Positions 8,369 to 16,473 are shown, counted from the stretch's first letter. The stretch is DNA of 64,000 bases from CAVOKN01 sp963696505 (GCA_963696505.1 CAVOKN010000028.1:1-64000); one strand, 5' to 3'. The notes: generated by a model from the letters alone, not told the origin. Numbers and translations are program-made.

Positions 8369-10198
8369 TCAATACTTCGCGCTACGTTCGAGGCATTCGC
8401 CCGAAGATTCGCGCGAATGCCGCAGATAGCGCCCGAACTCGGCGACGGGCAGCGGCCTGCTGAGCAGATAACCCTGGGCCTCGTCGCAGCCGCGTGCGCG
8501 CAGGAATTCCATCTGCTGCTCGGTCTCGACGCCTTCGGCGAGCACCTTGAGCCCCAAGGCCTTGCCCATGGCGATCACGGCGCCCGTAATCGAGGCGTGA
8601 TTCGCGTCGTCGGGGACGCCCTCGGTGAATGTGCGATCGATCTTAAGTCGGTCTATGGGCAGGAGTTTCAGGGCCATCATCGAGGAATAGCCGGTGCCGA
8701 AGTCGTCGATGGCCAGCGTCACGCCCAGCGATTTGAGCAGATTGGCCGACGCCAGGGCGTTCTCGCTGGTCTGGAGGGCGGATTCGGTGATTTCGATCTC
8801 CAGTTCCAGGCCCTCGGTCGGAACCCAGCACTCGCTGAGCACCGAGCGCAGCGCTTCGGTATGCCGCGCGCGCAGGATCTGGTGGCCGGAGAGGTTCACC
8901 GCCATGCGCAGCGGCGTCAGCCCCTGCGCATGCCAGGCGCGCATCTGTGCGCACACCGTGAGCAGCACCCAGGCGCCGATCGGACGGATCAAGCCCGTCT
9001 CCTCCGCCACCGAGATGAAACGGTCGGGCGAGAGGAGCCCGAGCTCGGGGTGCTGCCAGCGCAGCAGCGCTTCGCCTCCCGTGACCTGGCCGCTGGCGAT
9101 ATCCAGTTGAGGCTGATACATCAGGACCAGCTCGTTGCGCTCCAGGGCCCGATGCAGGCTCTGTTCGAGCACCAGCCGCTCCTGCACCTGGGAGGTCATG
9201 TCCGACCTGAAGTAGGCATAGCTGTTCTGGCCACGCTCTTTGGCACGGTACATCGCGGTGTCCGCGCGGTCGATCAGTTGGTCGCCGTCGGTGCCGTCGT
9301 GGGGGTAGAGGCTGATGCCGATGCTGCTGGTGAGGCTGAGCTCGCGTCCGTTGACAGTGAATGGCCGATAGAGCTGCTGGCTGATCGTGCGGGCCACCGC
9401 GATGGGTCCGCGGGAATCCTTGACGTCGCGCATGACTAGGACGAATTCGTCGCCGCCCATGCGCGCCAGCGTGTCGGATTCGCGCACGCAGCGCCGCAGC
9501 CGGTGCGCCACGCGCTTCAGCACCTCGTCCCCGGCCGCATGACCGAGGGAGTCGTTGATGTTCTTGAAGCGGTCCAGGTCCAGGAAAAGAACCGCGAACT
9601 GCTCCCCGGAGCGGCGGGCGCTGGTGATCGCCTGCAGCAAGCGGTCGCGCAACAGGACGCGGTTGGCCAGCCCGGTAAGGGCGTCGTGCTGGGCGCGATG
9701 CAGGATTTCCTGCTCGTTGCGCTTGTAGGGGCTGATGTCGAACAGGCTTGCCTGATAGTGGGTCGCAACTCCGGCCGAATCGCGCACCGCACTGATATTC
9801 ACCCACACCGGGATGGCGCTTTCATCGCTGCGCCGCAACGCCACTTCGCCTACGAAGGGTTTCGATTGGAGGCAGGCGTTGGCGAGCTTCGATAAGCACG
9901 CGCAACCACCGGATGCTGAACCGAGCCGGTCTGCGCTGCGGCCGATCAGTTCTTCCGCTCGAAAGCCGGTGAGCGAACAAAAGGCGTCGTTGACCTTGAC
10001 GATGCGCGCCCTGGCATCGGCGATGATCGTTGCCTGCTGACTTTGCTCGAACGCACGCGCTACGAGCAGCGGCGGCAGTGCTTCCGACGCGTTGTCGCTG
10101 CGCGGCAGGGTGCTGCCTGCCGCGCATGAACCGACGTCCGCGTTCTGTTCCAGGGCGGCACTTCGTGTCACGTTCTGCGCCGTCAACACCGCACCCAT
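8369..10198 (-). CDS. PAS-GGDEF-EAL c-di-GMP signalling protein
   Basis: A 609-aa cytosolic protein with a PAS domain (about 50-165; ends with the PAC-like FDISPYKRNEQE), a GGDEF domain (about 180-340) and an EAL domain (about 350-600). The GGDEF loop is intact (LARMGGDEFVLV), as is the EAL signature (GGEALLRWQHP) and the metal-binding loop (AIDDFGTGYSSM). Both cyclase and phosphodiesterase activity are therefore possible. There is no transmembrane segment, so PAS probably senses a cytosolic cue. The ATG at 10198 is chosen over an upstream one at 10351, because the extra 51 residues look like non-coding read-through. It lies just upstream of the PilZ gene on the same strand, a likely effector partner. 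Confidence 0.9.
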   Translation of the reverse strand: MGAVLTAQNVTRSAALEQNADVGSCAAGSTLPRSDNASEALPPLLVARAFEQSQQATIIADARARIVKVNDAFCSLTGFRAEELIGRSADRLGSASGGCACLSKLANACLQSKPFVGEVALRRSDESAIPVWVNISAVRDSAGVATHYQASLFDISPYKRNEQEILHRAQHDALTGLANRVLLRDRLLQAITSARRSGEQFAVLFLDLDRFKNINDSLGHAAGDEVLKRVAHRLRRCVRESDTLARMGGDEFVLVMRDVKDSRGPIAVARTISQQLYRPFTVNGRELSLTSSIGISLYPHDGTDGDQLIDRADTAMYRAKERGQNSYAYFRSDMTSQVQERLVLEQSLHRALERNELVLMYQPQLDIASGQVTGGEALLRWQHPELGLLSPDRFISVAEETGLIRPIGAWVLLTVCAQMRAWHAQGLTPLRMAVNLSGHQILRARHTEALRSVLSECWVPTEGLELEIEITESALQTSENALASANLLKSLGVTLAIDDFGTGYSSMMALKLLPIDRLKIDRTFTEGVPDDANHASITGAVIAMGKALGLKVLAEGVETEQQMEFLRARGCDEAQGYLLSRPLPVAEFGRYLRHSRESSGECLERSAKY

Positions 10199-10358
10199 TT
10201 CAATTCCCGATGGATTGCACCGCCCGTAAGCTATTCGAGGCGAATTCCGTCGGCAAGCAAGTGTGTCACGTCCGGGCAAGCTTACCGGGGCTGGCATTCT
10301 CGGCAGTCCTCCGTCGCGCAACTGGGGACGAGGCTCCGGCCGCAGCTTCAAGGCAACA

Positions 10359-10384
10359 CGAAGGGCGGCTCAGGCCGCCCTTCG
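10359..10384 (-). terminator. Hairpin downstream of the glycine-zipper gene
   Basis: Perfect 11-bp arms (CGAAGGGCGGC at 10359-10369 and GCCGCCCTTCG at 10374-10384) with a 4-nt loop, 24 bp past the stop of the gene at 10408-10887. The U-run is weak, so this is a strong hairpin but only a likely intrinsic terminator. Confidence 0.65.
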
Positions 10385-10407
10385 ATACCGGCTGGAATCG
10401 TCCGGTT

Positions 10408-10887
10408 TCAGTCATCCCAATGCCCGTGCTTGTGCTTGTGTTTGCGCTTCTTGTGTTTGCCGTGATCGTCGTCGTCCACATACACCACGCGCTCGCCGTA
10501 GACCACGCGCTCGCGCGGTTCGGGGCGGTCGGTGACATTGGCCCCGACCACCGCGCCGGCCGCGCCGCCCAGGCCGCTGCCGACCACGCCGCCGGTCTTG
10601 CCGCCCACCGAGCGCCCCACCGCGGCGCCGGTGACGCCGCCCAGCGCGCCACCCACTGCCGCGCCGGTGCGCGCTTCGCCACGCGTGGTGGCGGCACCGC
10701 CGACCGCGCCGCCGACGGCGCTGCCTACGAGTGCGCCGTTCTTGCCGCCGATCGAATCGCCGATCAGGTTGCCGGCTGCCGCACCGATGCCGCCGCCCAG
10801 CGCAGTGCCCACGTCCTGTCCCAGGGCAGTGCCGGCAGCGGCAGTCATGCCAAGGGCAAGCAGGGCCAAAGTACCGAATGTGCTCAT
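10408..10887 (-). CDS. Glycine-zipper exported protein
   Basis: A 159-aa protein. A hydrophobic signal (TLALLALGMTAAAGTALG) is followed by four to five glycine-zipper repeats (GxxxGxxxG, for example GGGIGAAAGNLIGDSIGG and GGALGGVTGAAVG). The tail has a VVYGERVVYVDDDD stretch and a very basic His/Lys-rich end (GKHKKRKHKHKHGHWDD). Glycine zippers pack membrane helices or insert in envelopes; the His-rich end could bind metal. No specific function can be assigned. It stands alone, with a hairpin after it. Confidence 0.8.
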   Translation of the reverse strand: MSTFGTLALLALGMTAAAGTALGQDVGTALGGGIGAAAGNLIGDSIGGKNGALVGSAVGGAVGGAATTRGEARTGAAVGGALGGVTGAAVGRSVGGKTGGVVGSGLGGAAGAVVGANVTDRPEPRERVVYGERVVYVDDDDHGKHKKRKHKHKHGHWDD

Positions 10888-11094
10888 GTCATTGCTCCTC
10901 GCTCGATACGCAGGCGCCGCGGAGACCGGCGCGCTGCAGAACGGCGAACCTTAGCAAAAGCGCCGCCGCGTCTCAAATCGCCTTGTCTGTCATGCCCGAC
11001 ACCCGGGCAGGGCGCTATCGGCATGCGGCGGGCGGGCTTGAATTGACGCGCCGGCATGGGCCGGTTACTGTCGCGGGCCTGCCCCGGCCCTGCC

Positions 11095-11448
11095 ATGACC
11101 GATCCCCAAATCGCCGTCCTCACCGAGCGCTTGCGCCGCTTTGCCGCCGAGCGGGGTTGGCAGGCAATCGACACGCCTCACAACCTGGCGGTCGCGGTGC
11201 TGGTGGAAACGGCCGAGCTGCTGGAACACTTCCAGTGGCTGGACCAGGCGCAGAGCGCGCGCCTCTCGGAGGACAAGCGGCGCGAAGCGGAGCTGGAGAT
11301 GGCGGACGTGCTGATCTTCCTGCTGCGGCTCGCCGACACCCTGGGCATCGACCTGATGGCCGCCGCGCAGCGCAAGCTCGAGATCAATGCCGCCAAGTAT
11401 CCCGCCGACCGGGCGCGGGGCCGGGCGGCGAAGTACACCGAGCTGTAG
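11095..11448 (+). CDS. MazG-like nucleotide pyrophosphohydrolase, copy 1
   Basis: A 117-aa all-alpha NTP pyrophosphohydrolase of the MazG-like/dCTPase type. The metal-binding pattern is present: ETAELLEHF (ExxE-type helix) and ELEMADVLIF (ExxD). These enzymes remove pyrophosphate from non-canonical (d)NTPs. The ATG at 11095 (MTDPQIAV) is preferred to the one at 11056, because homology starts at residue 4. Its stop (TAG) directly abuts the ATG of the FAD reductase at 11449, and a second MazG-like gene follows that reductase. Confidence 0.87.
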   Translation: MTDPQIAVLTERLRRFAAERGWQAIDTPHNLAVAVLVETAELLEHFQWLDQAQSARLSEDKRREAELEMADVLIFLLRLADTLGIDLMAAAQRKLEINAAKYPADRARGRAAKYTEL

Positions 11449-12756
11449 ATGGCGAAGCTCGATGCGGATGTTCTGATCGTCGGCGCCGGTCCGGCCGGTG
11501 CCGCAGCGGCACTCAGCCTGGCCCGTGCCGGTCTCGTGGTGACGCTGGCCGACCGCGAGCGCTTTCCTCGCGACAAGGTGTGCGGCGACGCGCTGATCCC
11601 CGATGCGATGGCGGCCCTCGAAGCTCTGGAGCTGGCGGATCCGGTGCTCGCGCAGGCCCGGCCGCTGCCGCGCCTGCGGGTCTACGCCCCGAACCGGCGT
11701 TACGTGGAAGTCGGCGGTCGGCTTGCCTGCCTGCCCCGCCGCAGCCTCGACGCGCTGCTCTGCGATGCGGCGGTGGCGGCTGGAGCGAAGCTGCTCGCTC
11801 CGGCGCGGCTGCTGCGGCTGGTGGAGGAAGGGGGCGTGGTGCGGGGTGCGGTGCTGATCGCTCGCAGTCGGGACGAGGCGAGCCCTGCATCGCCTGCTTT
11901 AGCCAGCGGGGGAGGGCCGGTTTCGGGCCGGTCGGCGACGGAATCGGATGGCCAGCGCAATGGTCAGTCCCTGGGGGACGGCGACCAGACGATTCGTGCC
12001 CGCCTCACCCTGCTCGCCACCGGTGCCGCCAGCGCTCCCCTGGAGATCGCAGGCATGTGCCTGCGCAAGCCGCCTTCCGGCTTCGCCGCGCGCGCCTATT
12101 ACCGGCATCCGGGGCTGGCGCAGGAGATGGATCACCTGTGCATCTCCTTCGATCGCGGCATCCTGCCCGGTTACGGCTGGATCTTTCCCGGACCGGACGG
12201 GGTATTCAACATTGGCGCCGGTTGCTTCGACGACGGTCGGAAGACGACACGAAATGTGCGCGAGGTGTTCGATGCCTTCGTCGCCGCTTTCCCGCCGGCG
12301 CGTCGGCTGGTCACGGAAGGCGAGCCGCGGGGCGAGCTGCGGGGCGCGCCGCTGCGTACCGCGCTCAAGGGCGCGCGGCTGTGGCGGCCGGGGCTGATGG
12401 TGATAGGCGAGGCGGCCGGAACCACCTACTCCTTCAGCGGCGAAGGCATAGGCAAGGCGATGGAGTCGGGGATGATCGCCGCCGAACTGGGCGCCGACTG
12501 GATCCGACAGGGTGCCGGCGGCGAGGGGCCGGGTGCCGCCTACGAGCGCGAGATGCGGCGCCGCTTCGGCGCCCGCTTTCGCGCCTACGAGGTGGCGCAG
12601 CGCTGGCTTTCGTACCCGGCGGTGTGCGACTTCATCGCAGCGCGGGCACGCAACGGCGGCTTCGTTCGGCAACAGCTCGCCGGCATGCTCACCGAGCGCA
12701 GCGACCCGCGCCAGTTGTTTTCCCTGCGCGGCTTCGCCCGCGCGCTGCTGGGTTGA
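11449..12756 (+). CDS. Geranylgeranyl reductase family FAD-dependent oxidoreductase
   Basis: A 435-aa flavoprotein. The N-terminal dinucleotide fold is VLIVGAGPAGAAAAL, followed by the family marker RFPRDKVCGDALIP (the PxxKxCG..l motif of the GGR/halogenase-like group). VIGEAAGTTYSFSGEGIG supplies the second FAD contact (GD/GE motif). An insertion near residues 145-175 (ASPASPALASGGGPVSGRS) looks low-complexity and is probably a surface loop. The substrate could be an isoprenoid chain, but related proteins reduce or hydroxylate varied lipids. It is flanked without gaps by two MazG-like genes in the same direction, so the three form an operon. Confidence 0.82.
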   Translation: MAKLDADVLIVGAGPAGAAAALSLARAGLVVTLADRERFPRDKVCGDALIPDAMAALEALELADPVLAQARPLPRLRVYAPNRRYVEVGGRLACLPRRSLDALLCDAAVAAGAKLLAPARLLRLVEEGGVVRGAVLIARSRDEASPASPALASGGGPVSGRSATESDGQRNGQSLGDGDQTIRARLTLLATGAASAPLEIAGMCLRKPPSGFAARAYYRHPGLAQEMDHLCISFDRGILPGYGWIFPGPDGVFNIGAGCFDDGRKTTRNVREVFDAFVAAFPPARRLVTEGEPRGELRGAPLRTALKGARLWRPGLMVIGEAAGTTYSFSGEGIGKAMESGMIAAELGADWIRQGAGGEGPGAAYEREMRRRFGARFRAYEVAQRWLSYPAVCDFIAARARNGGFVRQQLAGMLTERSDPRQLFSLRGFARALLG

Positions 12757-12770
12757 AAGGGGGGCACGAC

Positions 12771-13073
12771 ATGACGCTGACCGAACTGCGCGACAAGCTG
12801 CGCCGCTTCGCCGCCGAGCGCGACTGGGAGCGTTTCCATTCGCCGAAGAACCTGGCGATGGCGCTTAGCGCCGAGGCCGCGGAACTGGTGGAGCATTTCC
12901 AGTGGCGCAGCCAGCCCCGGCCTGAGGCGCTGGACGAGATCGGCCACGAAATGGCCGACGTGCTGATCTACCTGGTAAGGCTGGCAGACCGGCTGGATAT
13001 CGATCTCCTCGCCGCCACCGAGCGCAAGATGGACATCAATGCCGGTCGGTTCCCCGCCGAATCCAAGATCTAG
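12771..13073 (+). CDS. MazG-like nucleotide pyrophosphohydrolase, copy 2
   Basis: A 100-aa MazG-like protein, clearly paralogous to the gene at 11095-11448: both share LRRFAAER.W, NLA.A, EHFQW and EMADVLI.L.RLAD..(I)DL. The metal residues are AEAAELVEHF and EIGHEMADVL. It starts at an ATG with a nearby GGGGCACGAC upstream, 14 bp after the reductase stop. Two diverged copies in one operon suggest different nucleotide preferences, or an obligate hetero-oligomer. Confidence 0.87.
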   Translation: MTLTELRDKLRRFAAERDWERFHSPKNLAMALSAEAAELVEHFQWRSQPRPEALDEIGHEMADVLIYLVRLADRLDIDLLAATERKMDINAGRFPAESKI

Positions 13074-13088
13074 GTTTGGTTCCGGCTC

Positions 13089-13121
13089 GGCCGGGTTAGG
13101 GTTTCCTTCCTCGACCCGGCC
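13089..13121. terminator. Hairpin between convergent genes
   Basis: Arms GGCCGGGT (13089-13096) and ACCCGGCC (13114-13121) lie between the stop of the second MazG gene (13073) and the stop of rfaE2 (13142). There are T-rich stretches in the loop only. A plausible shared terminator for the two convergent units. Confidence 0.45.
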
Positions 13122-13141
13122 CGCCGCAGTCGCCAGCCCGG

Positions 13142-13630
13142 TCACCCGCCGCGAATTCGTGCCAAGGTGGCCGAAGTTGAACGCTCATGCAGGAAGGGGA
13201 TGGACACCGCCCGTCCGCCCCAGGATTGAACCTCCGGCGCGCCGACCATCCTGGCCACCGGCCAGTCGCCGCCTTTCACCAGGATGTCGGGCCGGCATTC
13301 GAGGATGCGGGCGATGGGCGTGTCTTCGTCGAACCAGGTGACCAAGTCGATACTCGCCAGCGCTGCTGCCACCGCCAGCCGGTCTTCGAGTCGGTTGATC
13401 GGTCGGTCGTCCCCCTTGCCGAGGCGCTTCACCGAGGCGTCGGCGTTCAGCGCGAGCACCAGACTCGCGCCCAGTTCCCGCGCCTGGCCGAGGTAGGTGA
13501 CGTGGCCGCGGTGCAGGATGTCGAACACGCCGTTGGTGAATACCAGCGGGCGGGGCAGGCGCGCGACCCGTGCGGTCAGGTCGGCAGGTGGGCAGATTTT
13601 GGATTCGAAGGCGGGAGCGGGCAGGTCCAT
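13142..13630 (-). CDS. rfaE2: D-glycero-beta-D-manno-heptose 1-phosphate adenylyltransferase (RfaE2/HldE C-domain)
   Basis: A 162-aa single-domain nucleotidyltransferase. The cytidylyltransferase-like signature FTNGVFDILHRGHVTYL (HxGH form RGH) and the late motif HERSTSATLARIR (ST..l) are intact. It transfers AMP from ATP to heptose-1-phosphate, giving ADP-heptose for LPS core. Betaproteobacteria usually carry this domain as a separate protein from the kinase RfaE1, which is not in the window. The ATG at 13630 directly precedes the homology. It follows the desaturase-like gene by 8 bp and is probably read with it and litR. Confidence 0.9.
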   Translation of the reverse strand: MDLPAPAFESKICPPADLTARVARLPRPLVFTNGVFDILHRGHVTYLGQARELGASLVLALNADASVKRLGKGDDRPINRLEDRLAVAAALASIDLVTWFDEDTPIARILECRPDILVKGGDWPVARMVGAPEVQSWGGRAVSIPFLHERSTSATLARIRGG

Positions 13631-13638
13631 AGAGGGAC

Positions 13639-14466
13639 TTACGCCGCCGCGATCTGCTTGCGGAAGCGGTTCAGTTCGCCGACGGTCTCGAACTTCTGTT
13701 CGAACAGGCTGGACAGGTTGCGCAGGATGCCGCCTATGACACGCGCTTCCCACGCCTTGTCGAAGCGGATCTGCTCCGACAGCCAGCGCTCCAGCCAGCC
13801 CGGGTCGGGCAGGCGGCTTTGCACCGTGTCCCGCGGATAAAGCTCCTTGTTGACATGCAGGTTGGTCGGGTGCAGCGGCTTGGCGCTGCGGGCGGAGCTG
13901 GCCATCAGCACGCCGATCTTGGCGAAGGCGCCGCGGGCGCCGTCGCCGAAGCGCTGGATCGCCTGCTTCATGTATTTGAGGTAGGCGCCGCCGTGGCGCG
14001 CCTCGTCGCGCGAGATCAGATCGTAGATCTGCTTGATCACCGGCTCGGTGTGCCATTCGCTGGCGCAGCGGTACCACTGGGTCAGCCGCACCTCGCCACA
14101 GAAGTGCAACATCAGGGTTTCCAGCGGCGGGGCCGGGTCGAAGTCGAAGCGCACCTCGTGCAGTTCCTCCTCGGTCGGCACCAGTTCCGGCCGGAAGCGC
14201 GACAAGTACTCCATCAGCACCAGAGCGTGCTTCTGTTCCTCGTAGAACCAGATCGACATGAACGCGGAGAAGTCCGAGTCGTCGCGGTTGTCGCGCAGGA
14301 ACATCTCCGTGGCGGGCAAGGCCGACCATTCGGTGATCGCGTTCATCTTGACAGTGAGTGCCTGCTCTTCGGTGAGCAGGGCGGGGTCGAAGCGGTCCCA
14401 GGGGACATCCGTCTGCATGTCCCAGCGCGCGGTTTCCAGCGACTTGAACAGTTCGGGGTAGAGCAT
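13639..14466 (-). CDS. Ferritin-like diiron protein, acyl-ACP desaturase-like
   Basis: A 275-aa helical protein with the diiron ligand set of the ferritin/desaturase superfamily: AITEWSALPATEMFL (Glu), WFYEEQKHALV (EExxH), MLHFCGEVRLTQWY (Glu) and DEARHGGAYLKYM (ExxH). The order and spacing resemble soluble stearoyl-ACP desaturases and related R2-like oxidases, so an O2-dependent fatty-acyl oxidation or desaturation is likely. The ATG at 14466 has a GAGG box 6 nt upstream. A GTG at 14583 would overlap litR and is less likely. It lies behind litR on the same strand, which ties it to the divergent lipid-modification operon. Confidence 0.72.
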   Translation of the reverse strand: MLYPELFKSLETARWDMQTDVPWDRFDPALLTEEQALTVKMNAITEWSALPATEMFLRDNRDDSDFSAFMSIWFYEEQKHALVLMEYLSRFRPELVPTEEELHEVRFDFDPAPPLETLMLHFCGEVRLTQWYRCASEWHTEPVIKQIYDLISRDEARHGGAYLKYMKQAIQRFGDGARGAFAKIGVLMASSARSAKPLHPTNLHVNKELYPRDTVQSRLPDPGWLERWLSEQIRFDKAWEARVIGGILRNLSSLFEQKFETVGELNRFRKQIAAA

Positions 14467-14549
14467 GGCGACCTCGGTCGGATGGCGATCGGGCGTAATG
14501 ATGTAGGTTTTCGGCCCGTCTTGCCATCGTTCCCCGACTTCGCGCGGGT

Positions 14550-15479
14550 TCAGGACAGATCGCCTCGCCGTGTGCTGTGCCACTCGCGAAGCGCCTCCAG
14601 GGTGTCGCCGATGTCACCGATCACGCGCACACCCGGAACCTGGCGGCCGCGGTCCCGCATGGCGCCGCCTCCGGCCCAGATCGCCACCGATTCGGGCATT
14701 GCGTGGCGCAAGGTGTTCAGGGCGCTGACCGCGTTGCGTGCGGGATAGGCGGCACTGAAGGAAAGCGCCACCACGTCCGCCGCACTGGCGATGGCCGCAG
14801 CGCGGATGTCGGACAGCGGTGTGCGGGTCCCAAGGGAGACGCACTGAGCGCCATCCGCCACCAGCAGGGCTTCGGCCATCAACAGACCGAGCCCGTGTTC
14901 CTCCTCCGGCAGCGTGGTGAGCAGCACCCGCGGCCGGTGCGCGCCCACCAGATGGGCGTTGATGGCGCCGCGCAGCACGTTCTGGATCTGCTCGGTGTAG
15001 AGGTGCTCCTCGAACACCTCCATCTCGCCGCGCATCCAGGCCTCGCCGATGTGGGTGTTGAAGGGTGCGACGATGTCCAGGACAAAGCGCTGCAAGCCCT
15101 GCTTCATCAACAACTGGCTCAGCACGGCCCGCAGTTCCTCCGCACGATGCTGGCGGATCAGGGGCAGCAGCAGGTCGAACGCCTCACTGGCACCGGCCTT
15201 GGCTGGCGGGGTGCCATGGTGTTCGAGCATGGCAGCGAGTTCGTCCGCCGGCGTCGCCATGAGCTTGCCCGGGCGCCACCCCTGATCCAGCAGACGCTTG
15301 ATCAGGCGCAGTTTCTCGACCTGGTCGGGGGGGTAGGCGCGCTCTCCGAGAGCGTCTCGTCCGGGTAGCGGGAAGCCGTAGCGGCGTTCCCAGACCCGCA
15401 GCGTGTCCTTGGAGAGCCCGGTGTCGCGTTCCACCGCGCTGATGGGTAAGGCCGGCATTTCGTCTAAGTGATTGTTCAT
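14550..15479 (-). CDS. litR: LitR/CarH-type MerR regulator with B12-binding photoreceptor domain
   Basis: A 309-aa regulator with an N-terminal MerR winged HTH (SAVERDTGLSKDTLRVWERR), a four-helix cap domain and a C-terminal cobalamin-binding Rossmann domain. The light-sensing motif Wx9EH is exact (W in EAWMRGEMEVFEEH), and the lower axial histidine sits in an ExHxxG loop (EEEHGLG). In the CarH/LitR family, adenosylcobalamin-bound tetramers repress in the dark and fall apart in light. Both key motifs are intact, so it is probably a working photoreceptor. The start is the ATG at 15479, directly against a palindromic site that is repeated before the divergent operon, suggesting autoregulation. 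Confidence 0.9.
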   Translation of the reverse strand: MNNHLDEMPALPISAVERDTGLSKDTLRVWERRYGFPLPGRDALGERAYPPDQVEKLRLIKRLLDQGWRPGKLMATPADELAAMLEHHGTPPAKAGASEAFDLLLPLIRQHRAEELRAVLSQLLMKQGLQRFVLDIVAPFNTHIGEAWMRGEMEVFEEHLYTEQIQNVLRGAINAHLVGAHRPRVLLTTLPEEEHGLGLLMAEALLVADGAQCVSLGTRTPLSDIRAAAIASAADVVALSFSAAYPARNAVSALNTLRHAMPESVAIWAGGGAMRDRGRQVPGVRVIGDIGDTLEALREWHSTRRGDLS

Positions 15480-15481
15480 TT

Positions 15482-15492
15482 TGTCCAGGACA
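15482..15492. promoter_or_regulatory. Palindromic operator candidate 1 (LitR box)
   Basis: Perfect 11-bp palindrome TGTCCAGGACA, two bases upstream of the litR start codon (15479). On the minus strand its GGACA lies where a ribosome-binding site would be. An identical copy is at 15545-15555. Confidence 0.7.
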
Positions 15493-15497
15493 GACCA

Positions 15498-15526
15498 TTG
15501 ACAAACTTGGATAGTGGCGGTATGGT
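15498..15526 (+). promoter_or_regulatory. Promoter of the light-regulon operon
   Basis: TTGACA (15498-15503), exactly 17 nt of spacer, then TATGGT (15521-15526), close to the sigma-70 consensus. It is bracketed by the two TGTCCAGGACA palindromes at 15482 and 15545, an arrangement suited to repression by a bound tetramer. MerR-type activators usually act on 19-20 nt spacers, so the 17-nt spacing points to repression. Confidence 0.75.
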
Positions 15527-15544
15527 AACGTCTCAATCCATTAT

Positions 15545-15555
15545 TGTCCAGGACA
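15545..15555. promoter_or_regulatory. Palindromic operator candidate 2 (LitR box)
   Basis: Second perfect copy of TGTCCAGGACA (extended to 13 bp, TTGTCCAGGACAA), just downstream of the predicted transcription start and 6 nt before the ATG at 15562. Its AGGA also serves as the only visible Shine-Dalgarno for that gene. Confidence 0.7.
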
Positions 15556-15561
15556 AACATC

Positions 15562-15852
15562 ATGAATGCACGAGCCCGAGCAATCGATCCGACAACCTCC
15601 CGGCGGCGCTGGCTGGCTGCTTCCCTGATGCTGTTCAGCCTTGCGGCACTGCTTGCGGTGCAATTGGCGGGCGCGGCCCAGTCGGGCATTGCCACGGTTG
15701 CAGGCAAGTGCATCGACTTGCGGCAAGCCCAGCAGCCGGCGCAGGCTACAGCGAGCGCCGAAGCCGATCCGGCGCTGGAGCGGCTGATCGCCCTGCATCA
15801 CAGCGCGACCCGCCTGTCCGCTGCGCCGCTGCCGCCGCATTCCGGCCACTGA
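15562..15852 (+). CDS. Small exported or membrane protein of unknown function
   Basis: A 96-aa protein. A twin-Arg-containing basic stretch (TSRRRW) precedes one hydrophobic helix (LAASLMLFSLAALLAVQLAG), then a short Ala/Gln-rich soluble part with one Cys. No family recognised. It is the first gene of the operon under the litR-divergent promoter; its ATG follows the second operator. It could be a secreted peptide or a membrane-anchored accessory protein. Confidence 0.65.
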   Translation: MNARARAIDPTTSRRRWLAASLMLFSLAALLAVQLAGAAQSGIATVAGKCIDLRQAQQPAQATASAEADPALERLIALHHSATRLSAAPLPPHSGH

Positions 15853-15876
15853 CTCTTGCGCGCCGACCCTACAGCC

Positions 15877-16434
15877 ATGTTCTTTCCCAATCGCTTCCTC
15901 ACCGTCCTCGGGTTGGCGACCGGCCTGTCGTTCTCCGCTGGCGTCGCAGCCTGCCCCGAACTTCTGAACCGAGGCTTCGAGCCACTCACCGGCGGTGCCG
16001 AGCGTTCCCTGTGCCAGTACCAGGGCAAGGTGGTGCTGGTGGTGAACACCGCCAGCGAATGCGGCTTCACGCCTCAATACGAGGGACTGGAGGCGCTCCA
16101 CCGCAAGTTTCGGGACCGGGGCCTGGTGGTGCTGGGTTTTCCGTCCAACGATTTCGGCAACCAGGAACCGGGCAGCGAGCGCCAGATCGCCGAATTCTGC
16201 CGGCTCAACTACGGCGTCAGCTTCCCAATGTTCGGCAAGACGGTGGTTTCAGGCCCCACCGCGGATCCCCTGTATGTCGCGCTGGGCCGCGCCACGGGCG
16301 AAGTGCCGCAATGGAACTTCCACAAGTATCTGATCGACCGCAGCGGCGCTCGGGTGCAGAGCTTCCCGACCCGCGTCGCGCCGGAAAGTCAGTCGCTGGT
16401 GAGCGCCGTGGAGCGCGCGCTGGCGGCGCAGTGA
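15877..16434 (+). CDS. Periplasmic glutathione peroxidase family protein
   Basis: A 185-aa protein with a signal peptide (MFFPNRFLTVLGLATGLSF.., cleaved near AGVAA) and a GPx domain. The catalytic Cys (NTASECGFTPQYEG), Gln (FGNQEPGS) and Trp (QWNFHKYL) are present. It would reduce lipid or other hydroperoxides, probably with thioredoxin-like donors, in the periplasm. The ATG at 15877 is preferred to an upstream TTG because it opens the signal peptide. Second gene of the light operon; removal of photo-oxidised lipids fits that context. Confidence 0.85.
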   Translation: MFFPNRFLTVLGLATGLSFSAGVAACPELLNRGFEPLTGGAERSLCQYQGKVVLVVNTASECGFTPQYEGLEALHRKFRDRGLVVLGFPSNDFGNQEPGSERQIAEFCRLNYGVSFPMFGKTVVSGPTADPLYVALGRATGEVPQWNFHKYLIDRSGARVQSFPTRVAPESQSLVSAVERALAAQ

Positions 16435-16473
16435 TCCCCCGGACCGCAACGAGACATCACATCAGGAGACAGC

